A stretch of DNA of 64,000 bases from Jaapia argillacea MUCL 33604 (GCA_000697665.1 KL197721.1:300365-364364); one strand, 5' to 3'. Positions 34,834 through 45,376 are shown, counted from the stretch's first letter. The notes: generated by a model not told the origin, from the sequence alone. Translations and numbers: made by a program.

Positions 34834-36324
34834 AATGACAAGTCGAACGAAAGCACCCAGCTGCAGGCAACCTTACGCGTCATTGCTCGACGAGAGAAGG
34901 ACTTTTGGCTCATCTGTTCAAAGGAAGCCATCCAGTGTCCTCCTACCGCCCTCACTTCTGCACGAGATGATGATCAATACCGACCGTTTCCTCACCGCTT
35001 TTGAAGGTCCCAAAATAATTCGATATCCTGTGAGCATCCGAGTACTTGACTCTGTAAGTCGCTTTCTTGCGATCGATCCGCCTCAGTACTGACAGTACTT
35101 GCACGTCGATTGTTCTTTTGGGTAATTGATTGGCTCAGTGGTTCATCCCCATGCTCTCAATCTTCGACGGCAGATTATTCGACAGACGAGGCACTTTAAA
35201 AACAGCGGCTGAGGTATTGCCGAGAGGTGGTTCATGGGAGCACGAGATATTTGCCGTTCGGGACCTGACGATGCAGCGATGATTCTCATGATCGTCCAAA
35301 TGGACTCGCATTCAATAGATGGCACCGTCCTACAGCAAGTCGAGATGAAACTTTCAGGTTCGTGTCATTTTTCTGATTTACACAAAGCCACTCCTATTCA
35401 CATGCATGTCGATAATGATTTGCAGATGCCTATGAGTTAAACCGCAGCAAAGGCTTTGACCAACCCGTCCATGCACTCCTCACCGACCTGTATATGACTT
35501 GTCAATACACATTCGACGGAAGGGGTTATTGGATTCAATATTACAAAAGTCACGCATCCACACCTTCTCGCGGGGAATATTTTGTGGAAATGGCTCGATG
35601 TGCGTACGCTCCCCCAATGCCCCTCTGATCAGCTTTATATTCACTCACTGTTCCCCGCTTTGCGACAGTCACAGAATCCATTTTTGAAATCTTACTGGAC
35701 GGCTATATCGACTTTCTTCAAGCCCAGGTGAACGGTATCACATATGCGCTCGCGGCGTCCCCAGCGCTCCCTTTCCTATTGACGCCCCTGATGTTGTTGG
35801 CAGTTCCATCATGGCAGGCATGCTCCGATCAGTGGAGGCTGAGGTCGTTGACTCTCGCTACCGAGCAAGTAAAATGGCAAGCAGCACTCGAGAAAGCTGA
35901 TATGGCCAGGACAATTCTCCAGACCATTCCAAGGAGTGAAGTGGGCAAGGTGGAAGAGAGCGCACAAACCGCCATGTCGTTGCTCAAGGAGAGGTCAGCC
36001 TCCATTCCCCATCCACTTTCTATCGACAAATACTAACACTATCGTCGTAATTCATTGTATCCACTCAGTACCAAAGTCATGTATGGACACAACCGACTTC
36101 ACGGAATCAGAGAGCCAACTGCAGAAACCCTGGAGGAGGATGCACAGCAGGCTTTGGACGCACTTTTCCCAACCCCTGGCAGTGGTGTTAACCCACTCAA
36201 TTTTCCATCTGAATCAATCCCACGTTCGATGGCCCACCTACCTCCTCCCCATGGCATGAGTGACGTCGAGTGGGCGCGTGCTCTTTCCGTTCCGTACACC
36301 GAGCCCTCCTCCTCCGTCGCTTGA
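34834..36324 (+). pseudogene. Unrecognised duplicated gene, copy X2 (frameshifted)
   Basis: This is the paralogue of X1, with the same exon order and a matching tail (LDALFPTPGSGVNPLNFPSE then SIPRSMAHLPPPHGM and PYTEPSSSVA). The first exon is open further than in X1 (FEGPKIIRYPVSIRVLDS before a GTAAGT donor). A one-base deletion near 35262 shifts the frame within the exon that reads RGGSWEHEIFAVRD, relative to X1's AVTDHDDAAMILMIVQMD. Thus each copy carries one different lesion. The hydrophobic segment AASPALPFLLTPLMLLAVP is kept in both. The function is unknown. Confidence 0.55.
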
Positions 36325-36799
36325 GTCCCACAACTGGGACGCTTGTGTGAGCCCTCCAATATTTGTGTTGTATCCAAACTCGTGAGGCCTCCTCGGTTTC
36401 TTCTCCATCACACTGGCTCCCATCCACGGACGAACATACAAGTTACTAGTGTTGTATCAGTTTGGACCGTCGGAGAGAATTGCATGAATCAAATGTATCA
36501 ATCACCGCTAATGTAACAGTCTTCGTAGTTTGTATAATTGCTGTACCACATGTCGCCGTAAGAATGATGAATAAATTGTAGCGTAAAACGTTTATTGTGC
36601 GACGACCTTCGAGGTGGCAGGATTATATTGCATGCTCAAAAAGATCTCGTTCTCCAGTGCAGTAGGTGATATTATAGTACACGGACGATCTAGGACAGTT
36701 CGCCGATGGTGTGTTACAAACGTACGAGAAACGTGGATGCAAGAAGCCGCGACAAAGCGATAACAGGATCTACGCCAGGCTTGCGTCCAGCCTGGGCAT

Positions 36800-38031
36800 T
36801 TAAAGGGCAGTACCACGTTCGAAACTTGCCCTGATCTCCGCGGTATATTTGTCGTAAAACCGCGCAATCTAATCCAGGTTAAAAGAGTCAGCGCGACACG
36901 CCCATGATGAAGGTAAAAGGAAGAGAACAAACCTTCTTGTTGAACACACGATTCCGCTCGTTAATATACGTGATATCGCCCTCATCTTCGTTAGCCCTCT
37001 TGCGTGAGAACTTGCGTTTCTTGTCGATACTACAGAAGTAAGTGTTGGTGGAAAGGAACAGCTCGTTATCAACAAGACGTACTCTTGGTTCAGTTTCGAG
37101 ACAACTCGGTCGATAGCCTCCTCGCTCGGTGTATTATCAGCGTACAACATTGAGTTGGCATCACGGTACAGATTTTCCGCAGCGAGCTGCTGTTGGTGGC
37201 TTGTAGGAACAAGCTGATCACATGAATGAGTCAATGACACCTCACTCTAATTGAGATGAAAAAAAGTACCTCTGTAGACGATGAGGAAGAACCTGAGGCT
37301 GTCAGAGTCCCAGGTGCCAATCCCAGCGCCATCTCCTTCTGCTTGTTGTATGTCGCAAGGTCAGGTTTGAGGAAGTCAAGATCTTTCTTGTACTTCCGTC
37401 TCGCAGCATGAGCATCATCTAGTCCCAAACTCGTTAGCCGCCATTCCAGTTCATCAGGTATCATGTTGAAGGGACTCACCGTGGAATTGGAAATCAGCTC
37501 TCCGCGCCTTCCTCGCCTTCTTCTTTTCCCATTCATCATTCTCCTCTATCGTATATTCCCAGTTCTTCTGCCTCTCGACGTCCTCTCCTCGCTCCTCTGC
37601 ATCAGCTTTCAGTCGTAAAGTCTCTGCCAACTTCCGTTGCCGATCTAACCGTGCAGCTTCTCGAACTCCAAGCTTTTGCTTCTGACTCTCCTCGATCAAA
37701 GCTTGTCGATTTGCCACCGCCGAGGAACGCTGACGCGAATGTAACAGTCAGTTGCCAGTGTGAGAGGAAGAGAGACGACGGGTTGCATGAAACTCACCAT
37801 CTTGGTCCTCAGCTGTTCGAGCTTTAATCTCCGCTCCTCCAACGTAGGCTTTCCTCCCTCCTTTCCGTTCTCATCACCCTCAACGTTTGCATCGTCCGTA
37901 TCTGTCATCTTTTCAACAAACTCCCCTGCAGCTTCGGCGACCGTCTCCACAACGTCTGTCATAGATTCAACGATAGAATTTTCTTGTGTCGGGGATGGCG
38001 AATCACTTGAGTTCGATAATGTAGAGGCCAT
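36800..38031 (-). CDS. SYF2: Pre-mRNA-splicing factor SYF2
   Basis: SYF2 is a component of the Prp19/NTC-associated spliceosome. The N-terminal ~60 residues are acidic ([20 protein letters not shown] onward). The conserved domain includes [95 protein letters not shown] then [10 protein letters not shown], and [20 protein letters not shown] with [12 protein letters not shown]. The last exon encodes [20 protein letters not shown] then AL and stop. This order is the SYF2 signature. Six or so exons with short introns are needed. The gene is divergent from eL8, with 246 bp between starts. Confidence 0.93.
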
Positions 38032-38277
38032 GGTGGCAAGCTGTAGGGTAACAGACGATACAGACTTGGTAGTGGTTTGGCTGGAGGCTGGAGTGGTGAA
38101 ACTGTGGCGTGGAATAATTCAGAGCACGTGGTAAGACGGACCCGGGTCCACCGGGACCGAGGCTTTGTGGACTCAACAAGACTCGCCATGGCAAACGCCG
38201 GCGGACCAAAACTTAAGGGGTGCAACTTTCGTTAGAATCCCCATCCCGCCGTCAAGCCATCCTCAAGACCATCAAAA

Positions 38278-39652
38278 ATGGTGAGACAACCTGATTTATC
38301 GAGGTCTATCGTTGCTATGGCCTCGGAGCTCTATGAAACTGGTGGAAATCCTCTCGAAAGCGTCTGGAAACGAGATGGATGGTGCGTTGATCTTCGCGAT
38401 GACATCGGATTCAAAGTACTCACAAACCGCTACAGAAACCTCAGCAATACCAAGGATACCGAATTCCTTGTTCACTCGTCTGCCGAGCCTTCGTATACGT
38501 GTGTATATCGGGCGATGAAGCGGTGCAGTTATTGCTGGGCTCGCCGATCTTTCGTCCGCATTGTCGCGACGAAGATTGTGCGAGCGTTAGAGCTCCGAGG
38601 TTCATAGCGATGGGAGGCTTGACCTCTGTGAAACATCGCTAATTTACTTCGTCTCAATGACCAGCCTCCCAAGTCCAAGCCCGGCAGTGGTAAAAAGCCC
38701 GCACCCGCCCCTGGTGGTGCTGCTAAGGGTTCGAAAGTCGTCAAGAACCCCTTGTTTGAGTCTAAGCCTAAGAACTTTGGCATCGGTGAGTGTTCTACTT
38801 CCTTTCTACCTTGTTCCTCTCGTTCTTACCGATATACGGTGTTCAGGTCAGGACATCCAACCCACCCAGGACCTAACACGCTTTGTCAAATGGCCCGAAT
38901 ACGTTCGCCTCCAACGCCAAAAGGTCATCCTCCATCAACGTCTTAAGGTTCCCCCCGCTATCGCCCAATTCTCCCATACTCTCGACAAGAACACTGCTAC
39001 TCAGCTCTTCAAATTGTTGAACAAATACCGCCCCGAGACTAAGCAAGAGAAGAAGACTCGTCTCACTGCTCAAGCTCAGGCTACTGCTGATGGCAAGGAG
39101 CCGGCCAAGGTATGACTTATTTCTGACTTCAAGCCTCGCGAGAGAACTGACGTTGTTGGTTAGGATGAGACCAAGAAGCCTCACTTCGTCAAGTATGGTT
39201 TGAACCATTGCGTCGCTCTCGTCGAAGCCAAGAAGGCTTCCCTCGTCGTCATTGCTCACGACGTCGACCCCATCGAGCTTGTCATCTTCCTTCCCGCTCT
39301 TTGCCGTAAGATGGGTGTCCCATATGTCATCGTCAAGGGCAAAGCCCGCCTCGGTACCGTTGTCCACAAGAAGACCGCTGCTGTCGTCACTCTGCAGGAG
39401 GTCAAGAGCGAGGACCAGAGGGAGTTGGCTACTTTGATCAGCGCCGCCAAGGCCAATTTGTAAGAGCCGATCCATTGATTGACTTTCTGGTGGTTACTGA
39501 CGGTCACTCATCATCGCAGCACCGACAAGTACGATGAACAACGTCGTCACTGGGGTGGAGGTATCCGTGGAAACAAGTCAGCGCAGATGCTCCGCAAGCG
39601 TGCCAAGGCCTCTGGTCAGACCATTACCGCAGCGGCTGCTGCCAAGCTCTGA
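38278..39652 (+). CDS. RPL8: 60S ribosomal protein eL8 (L7a, L7Ae family)
   Basis: The first coding exon is the start codon alone (38278-38280), followed by a 384-nt intron; coding resumes at 38665 with [20 protein letters not shown]. Further segments are [40 protein letters not shown] and [20 protein letters not shown]. The L7Ae RNA-binding fold includes [40 protein letters not shown] and [20 protein letters not shown]. The end is [20 protein letters not shown] then KL and stop. Length and order match eL8 fully. The later introns are short GT-AG introns. Confidence 0.96.
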
Positions 39653-40382
39653 GTTTTCGCTCTCTGCATCCGTATGGCTGCGAGGTAAAACTGGGAACTT
39701 TTGGGCATTGATCGCGGTTACTTCGCCTCTGTTCATTCCGTATGTTGTCGTTACATGCTGCACTATGTTGTTGTTGGTTATGCATATGGATTCCCTTCGT
39801 TGTATTTTTATTGAAGGCACGCTATTGTACGTTGAGAATGTTTCTGTGTTCAGCGAGTTGGTTGGTCTTGAACTGCGACTACACACCACATTGGAGGCAC
39901 AAAAAGCGCGGCAGGACCTATGGAAAGTGTACTACGGAGCATGCTTATTGACGACAGAAGGCAACGACTTTCAAGATGGCTATAGCTCCTGTCCCTGGTT
40001 AACTAACAACCTGGCTCCTCCTTCCTCCGCCCAGAACTTCGCCTGATGTGAACTCCCTGGCTCATATGCATCAAGTACTTGTCGTCTTGCCAACTCCATA
40101 AACGCCAGCCAACTAGGTATCGACCCATCCATCTTCACCGTCTTCAGTCACCTGACCTCGAGTCGTTACCCAGCCCATACTTCCCTGACCTCTGTCGACA
40201 ACTTCGTGATCTACACATCATGTTCGATGATAGTGATTGCGAGTTTGGATACTGGAGACTGCGAATTTGGTGTGTTTACAATGGACGCAAAATGGATGCC
40301 TCGGTGCAAGTAATCAGTACGTCCATAACTCTGCAGAGAACATGCAATGTGAGGTTGACCGCTGCTAGTGATACCCATCACT

Positions 40383-40627
40383 ATGTCCCTGAGCGCGATT
40401 TGCGAGGCCTGTTGCGATCGCCTGTGTACGTCTTCATCGCATCGCTTTCTGCTTGCGTTCGTGAAGCTTTCGGTTAACGTGTGGGTTCATGCGATATCTC
40501 AGGCGATTCCAATGATTCAAATATGGTTTCAGATTCATCATGCTGTCGGAGGAGCGCGAGGAAGCGAAATGTCAACCACCAGGCTCGAGAGGTATCGTTG
40601 AGACCTGACCTACTGCTGCGAAAGTAG
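40383..40627 (+). CDS. Small Cys-rich protein, type a
   Basis: Exon 1 (40383-40425) encodes MSLSAICEACCDRL plus the first base of a Cys codon. A 77-nt intron (GTACGTC...CTCAG) follows, and exon 2 (40503-40627) completes the Cys and encodes GDSNDSNMVSDSSCCRRSAR then KRNVNHQAREVSLRPDLLLR and K stop, for 55 aa. The phase-1 intron splitting a Cys codon and the SSCC motif are shared with types b/e and f. No signal peptide. This is a hand-built model without outside support; the protein family is not recognised. Confidence 0.5.
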
Positions 40628-41170
40628 TCGGGAGTGCGATGGAGGATGATGATGATGTGGGACTCCTGGCAGGCCTCCCTATACACACCCCGCGATCGAA
40701 AAATCAAACAACGGTCCTCGGCCCTCAGGAGTCAAAATGGGTTAACGCCAACGGTCCCTCTCCCCAATCTCTTTCTGGTCTAGCCTATCCGCATGGAGAA
40801 ATTAACCATCGCCTCTCTCCGTTCTGACTTGCTACTGGTGTGTGTGGTAGATACCGGCCAGATAGCGGAGTTTTAATTATTTTCCCACGCTTCAAACGCG
40901 TGGCTGTAGTTACTATATTTGGACATTTTGGGTGCATTTTCTCACGGTCCTTCTGATGCTTGTAGCTCCTCATCCACGGCCTCTCAGACGACCAAACAAC
41001 TTCAGAAAAATCCGAATTTTATCTAAATAAAGGTCTTTGGTCTTTATCCACCCACTAGCCTCAAGAAAGTTAACTTTTATCTGCTTATTCTGCCTGTACC
41101 ACTGGATTCTTTAATTTGCTTGTTGATGGACAACACCCCAGGACCCATCAGTTGTTGGAAGTGACACTGG

Positions 41171-41955
41171 NNNNNNNNNNNNNNNNNNNNNNNNNNNNNN
41201 NNNNNNNNNNNNNNNNNNNNNNNNNNNNNNNNNNNNNNNNNNNNNNNNNNNNNNNNNNNNNNNNNNNNNNNNNNNNNNNNNNNNNNNNNNNNNNNNNNNN
41301 NNNNNNNNNNNNNNNNNNNNNNNNNNNNNNNNNNNNNNNNNNNNNNNNNNNNNNNNNNNNNNNNNNNNNNNNNNNNNNNNNNNNNNNNNNNNNNNNNNNN
41401 NNNNNNNNNNNNNNNNNNNNNNNNNNNNNNNNNNNNNNNNNNNNNNNNNNNNNNNNNNNNNNNNNNNNNNNNNNNNNNNNNNNNNNNNNNNNNNNNNNNN
41501 NNNNNNNNNNNNNNNNNNNNNNNNNNNNNNNNNNNNNNNNNNNNNNNNNNNNNNNNNNNNNNNNNNNNNNNNNNNNNNNNNNNNNNNNNNNNNNNNNNNN
41601 NNNNNNNNNNNNNNNNNNNNNNNNNNNNNNNNNNNNNNNNNNNNNNNNNNNNNNNNNNNNNNNNNNNNNNNNNNNNNNNNNNNNNNNNNNNNNNNNNNNN
41701 NNNNNNNNNNNNNNNNNNNNNNNNNNNNNNNNNNNNNNNNNNNNNNNNNNNNNNNNNNNNNNNNNNNNNNNNNNNNNNNNNNNNNNNNNNNNNNNNNNNN
41801 NNNNNNNNNNNNNNNNNNNNNNNNNNNNNNNNNNNNNNNNNNNNNNNNNNNNNNNNNNNNNNNNNNNNNNNNNNNNNNNNNNNNNNNNNNNNNNNNNNNN
41901 NNNNNNNNNNNNNNNNNNNNNNNNNNNNNNNNNNNNNNNNNNNNNNNNNNNNNNN
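41171..41955. other. Assembly gap (785 N)
   Basis: The run of unknown bases is placed inside the AT-rich insertion. Frames reported across it have no meaning. Gap placement in repetitive sequence suggests a collapsed or unbridged repeat. Confidence 0.99.
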
Positions 41956-42383
41956 GTTTTTTTGGGCTTTGCCAAAGCCCAGAATGTCTGAATAATCAAG
42001 AAAAGAGTAATGCTATTATGGGTAAAAATTCCTGTGATGTGTGATTGCCTTTGAGGTTGTGAGAGACTGAGAGTACAGTATTATTATTACTCAAGCAAAC
42101 TGCTGATGATTTGAGATGTTCAAAATTTATGGCAGAACACACAGAATAGATACTAGTGGGTTTGAATACCAAACTGTCTCAGATATAACCAGAAATCCTG
42201 AGTAAAAAATGATTTATCAAAAATGTCCTCACTCAGGATTGAACCAACACTCATCCACAAACGGGGATAGAATATAACCACTTCACCACAGGACCTTTGA
42301 CAAGGGTGGTATCTGAGTGTACAGATAGCGAAAATAGCTCTGCTATTTTTGATTATTCTTTTTCTTTTTCTTTTTCTTTTACC
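41956..42383 (-). mobile_element. SINE-like element with tRNA-related head
   Basis: On the minus strand 42294-42225 looks like a decayed tRNA: GTCCT pairs with AGGAC at its ends, an A-box-like TGGTGAAGTGG and a B-box-like GGTTCAATCC are present, and a central ATCC..GGAT stem stands where the anticodon arm would be. Downstream runs about 260 bp of AT-rich body to a palindrome (GGGCTTTGCCAAAGCCC, 41964-41980) and a short A-run at the gap edge, which could be the 3' tail. Upstream, at 42331-42349, is an 8-bp hairpin AAAATAGC/GCTATTTT. A pol III-derived SINE is the best reading. Its full extent is hidden by the gap. Confidence 0.45.
42357..42380. repeat. TTTTTC microsatellite
   Basis: Four units of CTTTTT lie between the hairpin of the SINE-like element and the right inverted repeat of the candidate insertion. 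On the minus strand this is an AAAAAG run. Confidence 0.8.
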
Positions 42384-42816
42384 CACAAACACCAGTATCT
42401 TGCCTCCGTTCTAATCCCTCAAATCTTAGAAATTTAATTAGCTTAAGGTTCGCTAGCCTCTATCGTCCTCCTCGTGGTTTCCGATTGCTTCCATCGATAT
42501 CACAGTATTCCTATCGTAAACGCCGCACCAAAGTCTCCCTCTTACTTTCAAATAGGTGGCTCGGGCGAGCGTTCGTCCAAACCAAGCTCCAGCACGATGT
42601 GAAGATTATGGGCAACTGATGTGATCCTCACCATTCCACTCCGTGCTTTCTTTACGTTTCATGTCATTTCCCTTGTTCCAAGACCAATTCATACACGATT
42701 TATCGGCACTGCCCATTGAACGCACCGCCCTGCCACCGAAGCGATCTAGCCTTGTGCAGAGACGCTCTTTCGAACTTCATTGGAACTTCTCCACTTTCAA
42801 ATCTACCCCCAGACGA

Positions 42817-43369
42817 ATGTCCGACGACGATTGCTTCGACTGTTGCAACGACGATTGCTTTAACTATTGCACCGACGATTGCTTCAACTGTTGCACCGAC
42901 GATATATGTGGCCCCTGTTCCAACAACATATGTGACGTTTTGTGTACGTCGAGTTCTTTGCAATGGGTGGGGAAGTTCGAATTGACCAAGAGTGCCTCAT
43001 TTCTAGGTAACTCTTTCGGAGCTTTGTGGGACAACTGTACGTCTTCATCGTAGAACTGGCATTGTTGGCTGACACATTGGTCGTCCAGGTCAGTGCAATA
43101 CTTTGTGCAACGCTTTTTTCGCGTGGTGGACAGACCCTACCGCTGGGGATTGCTGCTGCCCTTGTTCATGTGACTGTTGCGACGACGAAGATGAGGAGAG
43201 GAAGAAGGCCGAGAGGCGACAAAATGTCAATGATTTGGAACAAGGGGGTTTCGTTGAGATGGGAGGTATCGTTGGCGCTCAACCCGCAGCCAGTGAGGGG
43301 ATGATACGAGATCCGCAAGGCATCCTGGGTGGAGTAATCACATACACTCGTCCATTAGCCAACGACTAG
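42817..43369 (+). CDS. Cys-rich protein, type b (DDCFxC repeats)
   Basis: Three exons (42817-42943, 43007-43036, 43089-43369) close in frame to 145 aa. Exon 1 encodes MSDDDCFDCCNDDCFNYCTD and further DDCFNCC units, then ICGPCSNNICDVLC. The 30-nt exon 2 encodes NSFGALWDN between two split Cys codons. Exon 3 encodes QCNTLCNAFFAWWTDPTAGD, a dense cluster CCCPCSCDCCDDEDEERKKA and the tail GGFVEMGGIVGAQPAASEGM ending TYTRPLAND. Both introns are phase 1, begin GTACGTC and split Cys codons. There is no signal peptide or transmembrane segment, so it is probably intracellular. Metal or redox binding is plausible from composition only. Its paralogue e is 144 aa with identical exon phases. Confidence 0.68.
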
Positions 43370-43891
43370 CGGGTAAGTAGCCACCTCCTATCCAATTCGC
43401 AGGACGCGGGATTGGGTTTGACTTGTGGCGTCTCTTGCATTCGCAGTTCGAAGTCTAGCACTGACCTGTATGTCGAGTGTTGAATGGTATCTGTAGAACA
43501 ACTGACCAGTATTATTATCGACTGCTGAGGAATATATCACACTCAACGTGTCAATGTTTTGTTGCAGAAACACCTGCGCGTTGAGTGCCTCGGCTCCATC
43601 CAAGAAAGGTGTGCAAGAGCAGTACGACGCTTCGTTCCGCTGTACGATGACTGCCGATGAGTTACGAGAGTAAGCAGCGAGCAAACGACGACCCGCAGTA
43701 ACGCTGCATTTATGCAGTGCCGGCCGCAGTGCCCCGATGCATGATGTACTGTAAGCTTTGGCAGCTTGAAGTAGAAGCAATCTAGCTCCACCCCATGAAG
43801 ACTTAAGACGGCGATCCTCTAGAGCAGTGTGCCAGTCCTCGCCTCATACCACCGCAATCCTCAGTTCTGCACTAAAAGGAAGTGATCAATC

Positions 43892-44056
43892 ATGTCTGCT
43901 GCAGATGAGTTGTCAGGAAGGCGAGGGAGGGTTTGAAGAGGAAGCGCGGAAGGAGGCTGAGAGAAAAGCCAAGGAAGACGGTTCGAGAGGTGTCGTTGAA
44001 GTTCAACCTGCGCTTTTAGTGAGGCAATGGTGCAGGAACGTAAGTGCGAAACCTGA
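43892..44056 (+). pseudogene. Internally deleted Cys-rich gene copy c
   Basis: The start MSAADE matches copy f (MSAADDCC), then the sequence jumps at GCAGATGA/GTTGTCAGG directly into the middle of f's third exon (GAAGGCGAGGGAGGGTTTG). About 280 bp are missing, including both introns and all Cys clusters. The frame is lost and stops after 14 codons. The flanks on both sides still align with copy f. Confidence 0.8.
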
Positions 44057-44241
44057 CGATATCCAGCAACTCGCATCGCACTTGTGGTCGAATTCATTCA
44101 TCGACACCCTAGCCTTTCTCCTCGTTCAATCCTCCCCAACAACCCCAGGAACCACTTTCCACCCACCGACTCGCCACATGCATATGGATACCACCCCCCC
44201 CTAGGCCTCACGAACCACTGCATTCTCATATTCCGCACATG

Positions 44242-44990
44242 TCATTTACATCGATGTTCGATCCATAGTATAACAGCTAGTTTCATGTCGATGGGCCGAC
44301 TGCGTTTTTTCGTGCTTCGGGTCATCCAATATCCCGAGACATTTTGACCCAATTTCGGTAATGACATGAGTTCCAGCTCAGGTCTCTGTCCATATTGGTC
44401 GAGCTTGTGCTGGATTTCCTTGAGACCATCAAGATTTGTGCCCTGATAAAGTAGTCTTCTGAAAGTCCGACTGAGTGGAATAAAATCCCAGTGGTCTATC
44501 GACATGAAACTAGCTGAAACAGCTCAGATTTCGAAAGTCGTTGATGGTGCCTTGGATTCGAAGCGTCGCATAGGCCAAGCTGGGTTGGTTGAGAGGACCG
44601 CGAAAGACGAGAGTATCGGCAGGCATGTTCAAGTCTTTCTGGATTGATGTCAAGATATGTGGAGGGAGTGTTGTCGAGAAAACTTGGAAAGCAACACCTT
44701 TCGGCAATAAGACACGAAGTGTGTTGAGTCGGCCCCAGGCTGGCCGAAAGACCTCCCGACCGTGCTTCTTGGTACCGATAGTGTATACGTGATGGCCTTC
44801 ATCGATATGAACGCGCTTGATGTACTTCACGAAGAATTGATCATGGAGAAGTCTTACCATGGGTGGGAGCGTAACCGCGTTTCCCACGCCGAATCTACCA
44901 GCCTGTCCATCTGAGACAGTTCTGCCCCATACTGTTGTTCCATAGACAGGTTGGTCCCAGCCTACACGCCATTGATTATTCTACCGATGT
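44242..44990 (-). pseudogene. Fragment of a RecQ-like DEAD/DEAH helicase
   Basis: Minus-strand segments read VYGTTVWGRTV, YIKRVHIDEGHHVYTIGTKK, EVFRPAWGRLNTLRVLLPKG then VAFQVFSTTLPPHILTSIQK, and DLNMPADTLVF. This is the motif II (DExH, here DEGH) to motif III (STT) region of the RecQ-like helicases that are abundant in mushroom genomes. The frame then breaks; a further piece reads LDGLKEIQHKLDQYGQRPEL with ELMSLPKLGQNVSGY. Walker A and motifs V-VI are absent. It is a relic lying between the two Cys-rich blocks. Confidence 0.6.
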
Positions 44991-45376
44991 GGACCTTCCA
45001 GTTAGCAGGCGTGGCTCCTGTCCGTTGTTAACTGACGCTCCTCCGATGTGAATTCGCTGACAATGCGCCAAGTGCTTGTCTCGCCAACTCCGTAAACGCC
45101 AGCCAACTAGTAGGCGTCGAGCGATCCATTCTCGTTGTCTTCAGCCACCTCAGCTCGACTCGTTACTGGGCCCTTGATACTTCCCTAACCTCTGTCGACA
45201 ACTTCGCATGATCTACATGTCACGTGTGATTGTGAGTTTGGAGGCTGAAGATAGTGAATTTGGTGCGTCTATAATGGACGCCTTGGTGCAAGGAATCACT
45301 AAAACGCCCATCCTTCGCATAGAATATGGAATGTGGGGTTGACTGTTGGATTCGATTTTTAGTGATACCCATCCCT

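Larger units (their letters stand above)
40826..42403. mobile_element. Candidate insertion (non-autonomous DNA transposon), contains assembly gap
   Basis: Block 2 lacks this AT-rich segment. TACTGGTGTGTGTGG (40833-40847) and the reverse complement of 42383-42397 (TACTGGTGTTTGTGG) form near-terminal inverted repeats with one mismatch. CTCCGTTCT occurs as a perfect 9-bp direct repeat just outside (40817-40825 and 42404-42412), a possible target duplication. The inverted repeats sit about 7 nt inside those repeats, so the true ends are uncertain. No transposase is visible, but 785 bases are unknown. A SINE-like sequence appears nested in the right part. Confidence 0.5.
40010..44290. repeat. Cys-rich gene block 1 (copies a, b, c)
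   Basis: Block 1 aligns in direct orientation with block 2 (45000-47885) from the shared segment CCAACTC..AAACGCCAGCCAACTA to the shared segment TGTCATTTACATCGATGTT. Gene order, spacing and flanks correspond. The block is longer only because of an insertion of about 1.65 kb around 40813-42465. The spacing from b to c (1075 bp) and e to f (1110 bp) is nearly equal. Confidence 0.85.

Noticed and set aside
38873-39475. 200-codon minus-strand frame across eL8
   Set aside because: It is the codon-bias shadow of the eL8 coding exons on the opposite strand.
40079-40477. 132-codon plus-strand frame over copy a
   Set aside because: It runs through the predicted GTACGTC intron and is not preserved in block 2. 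The spliced Cys-rich model has family support.
41116-41999. Open frames of more than 280 codons on both strands
   Set aside because: They are created by the 785-base run of unknown bases and have no coding meaning.
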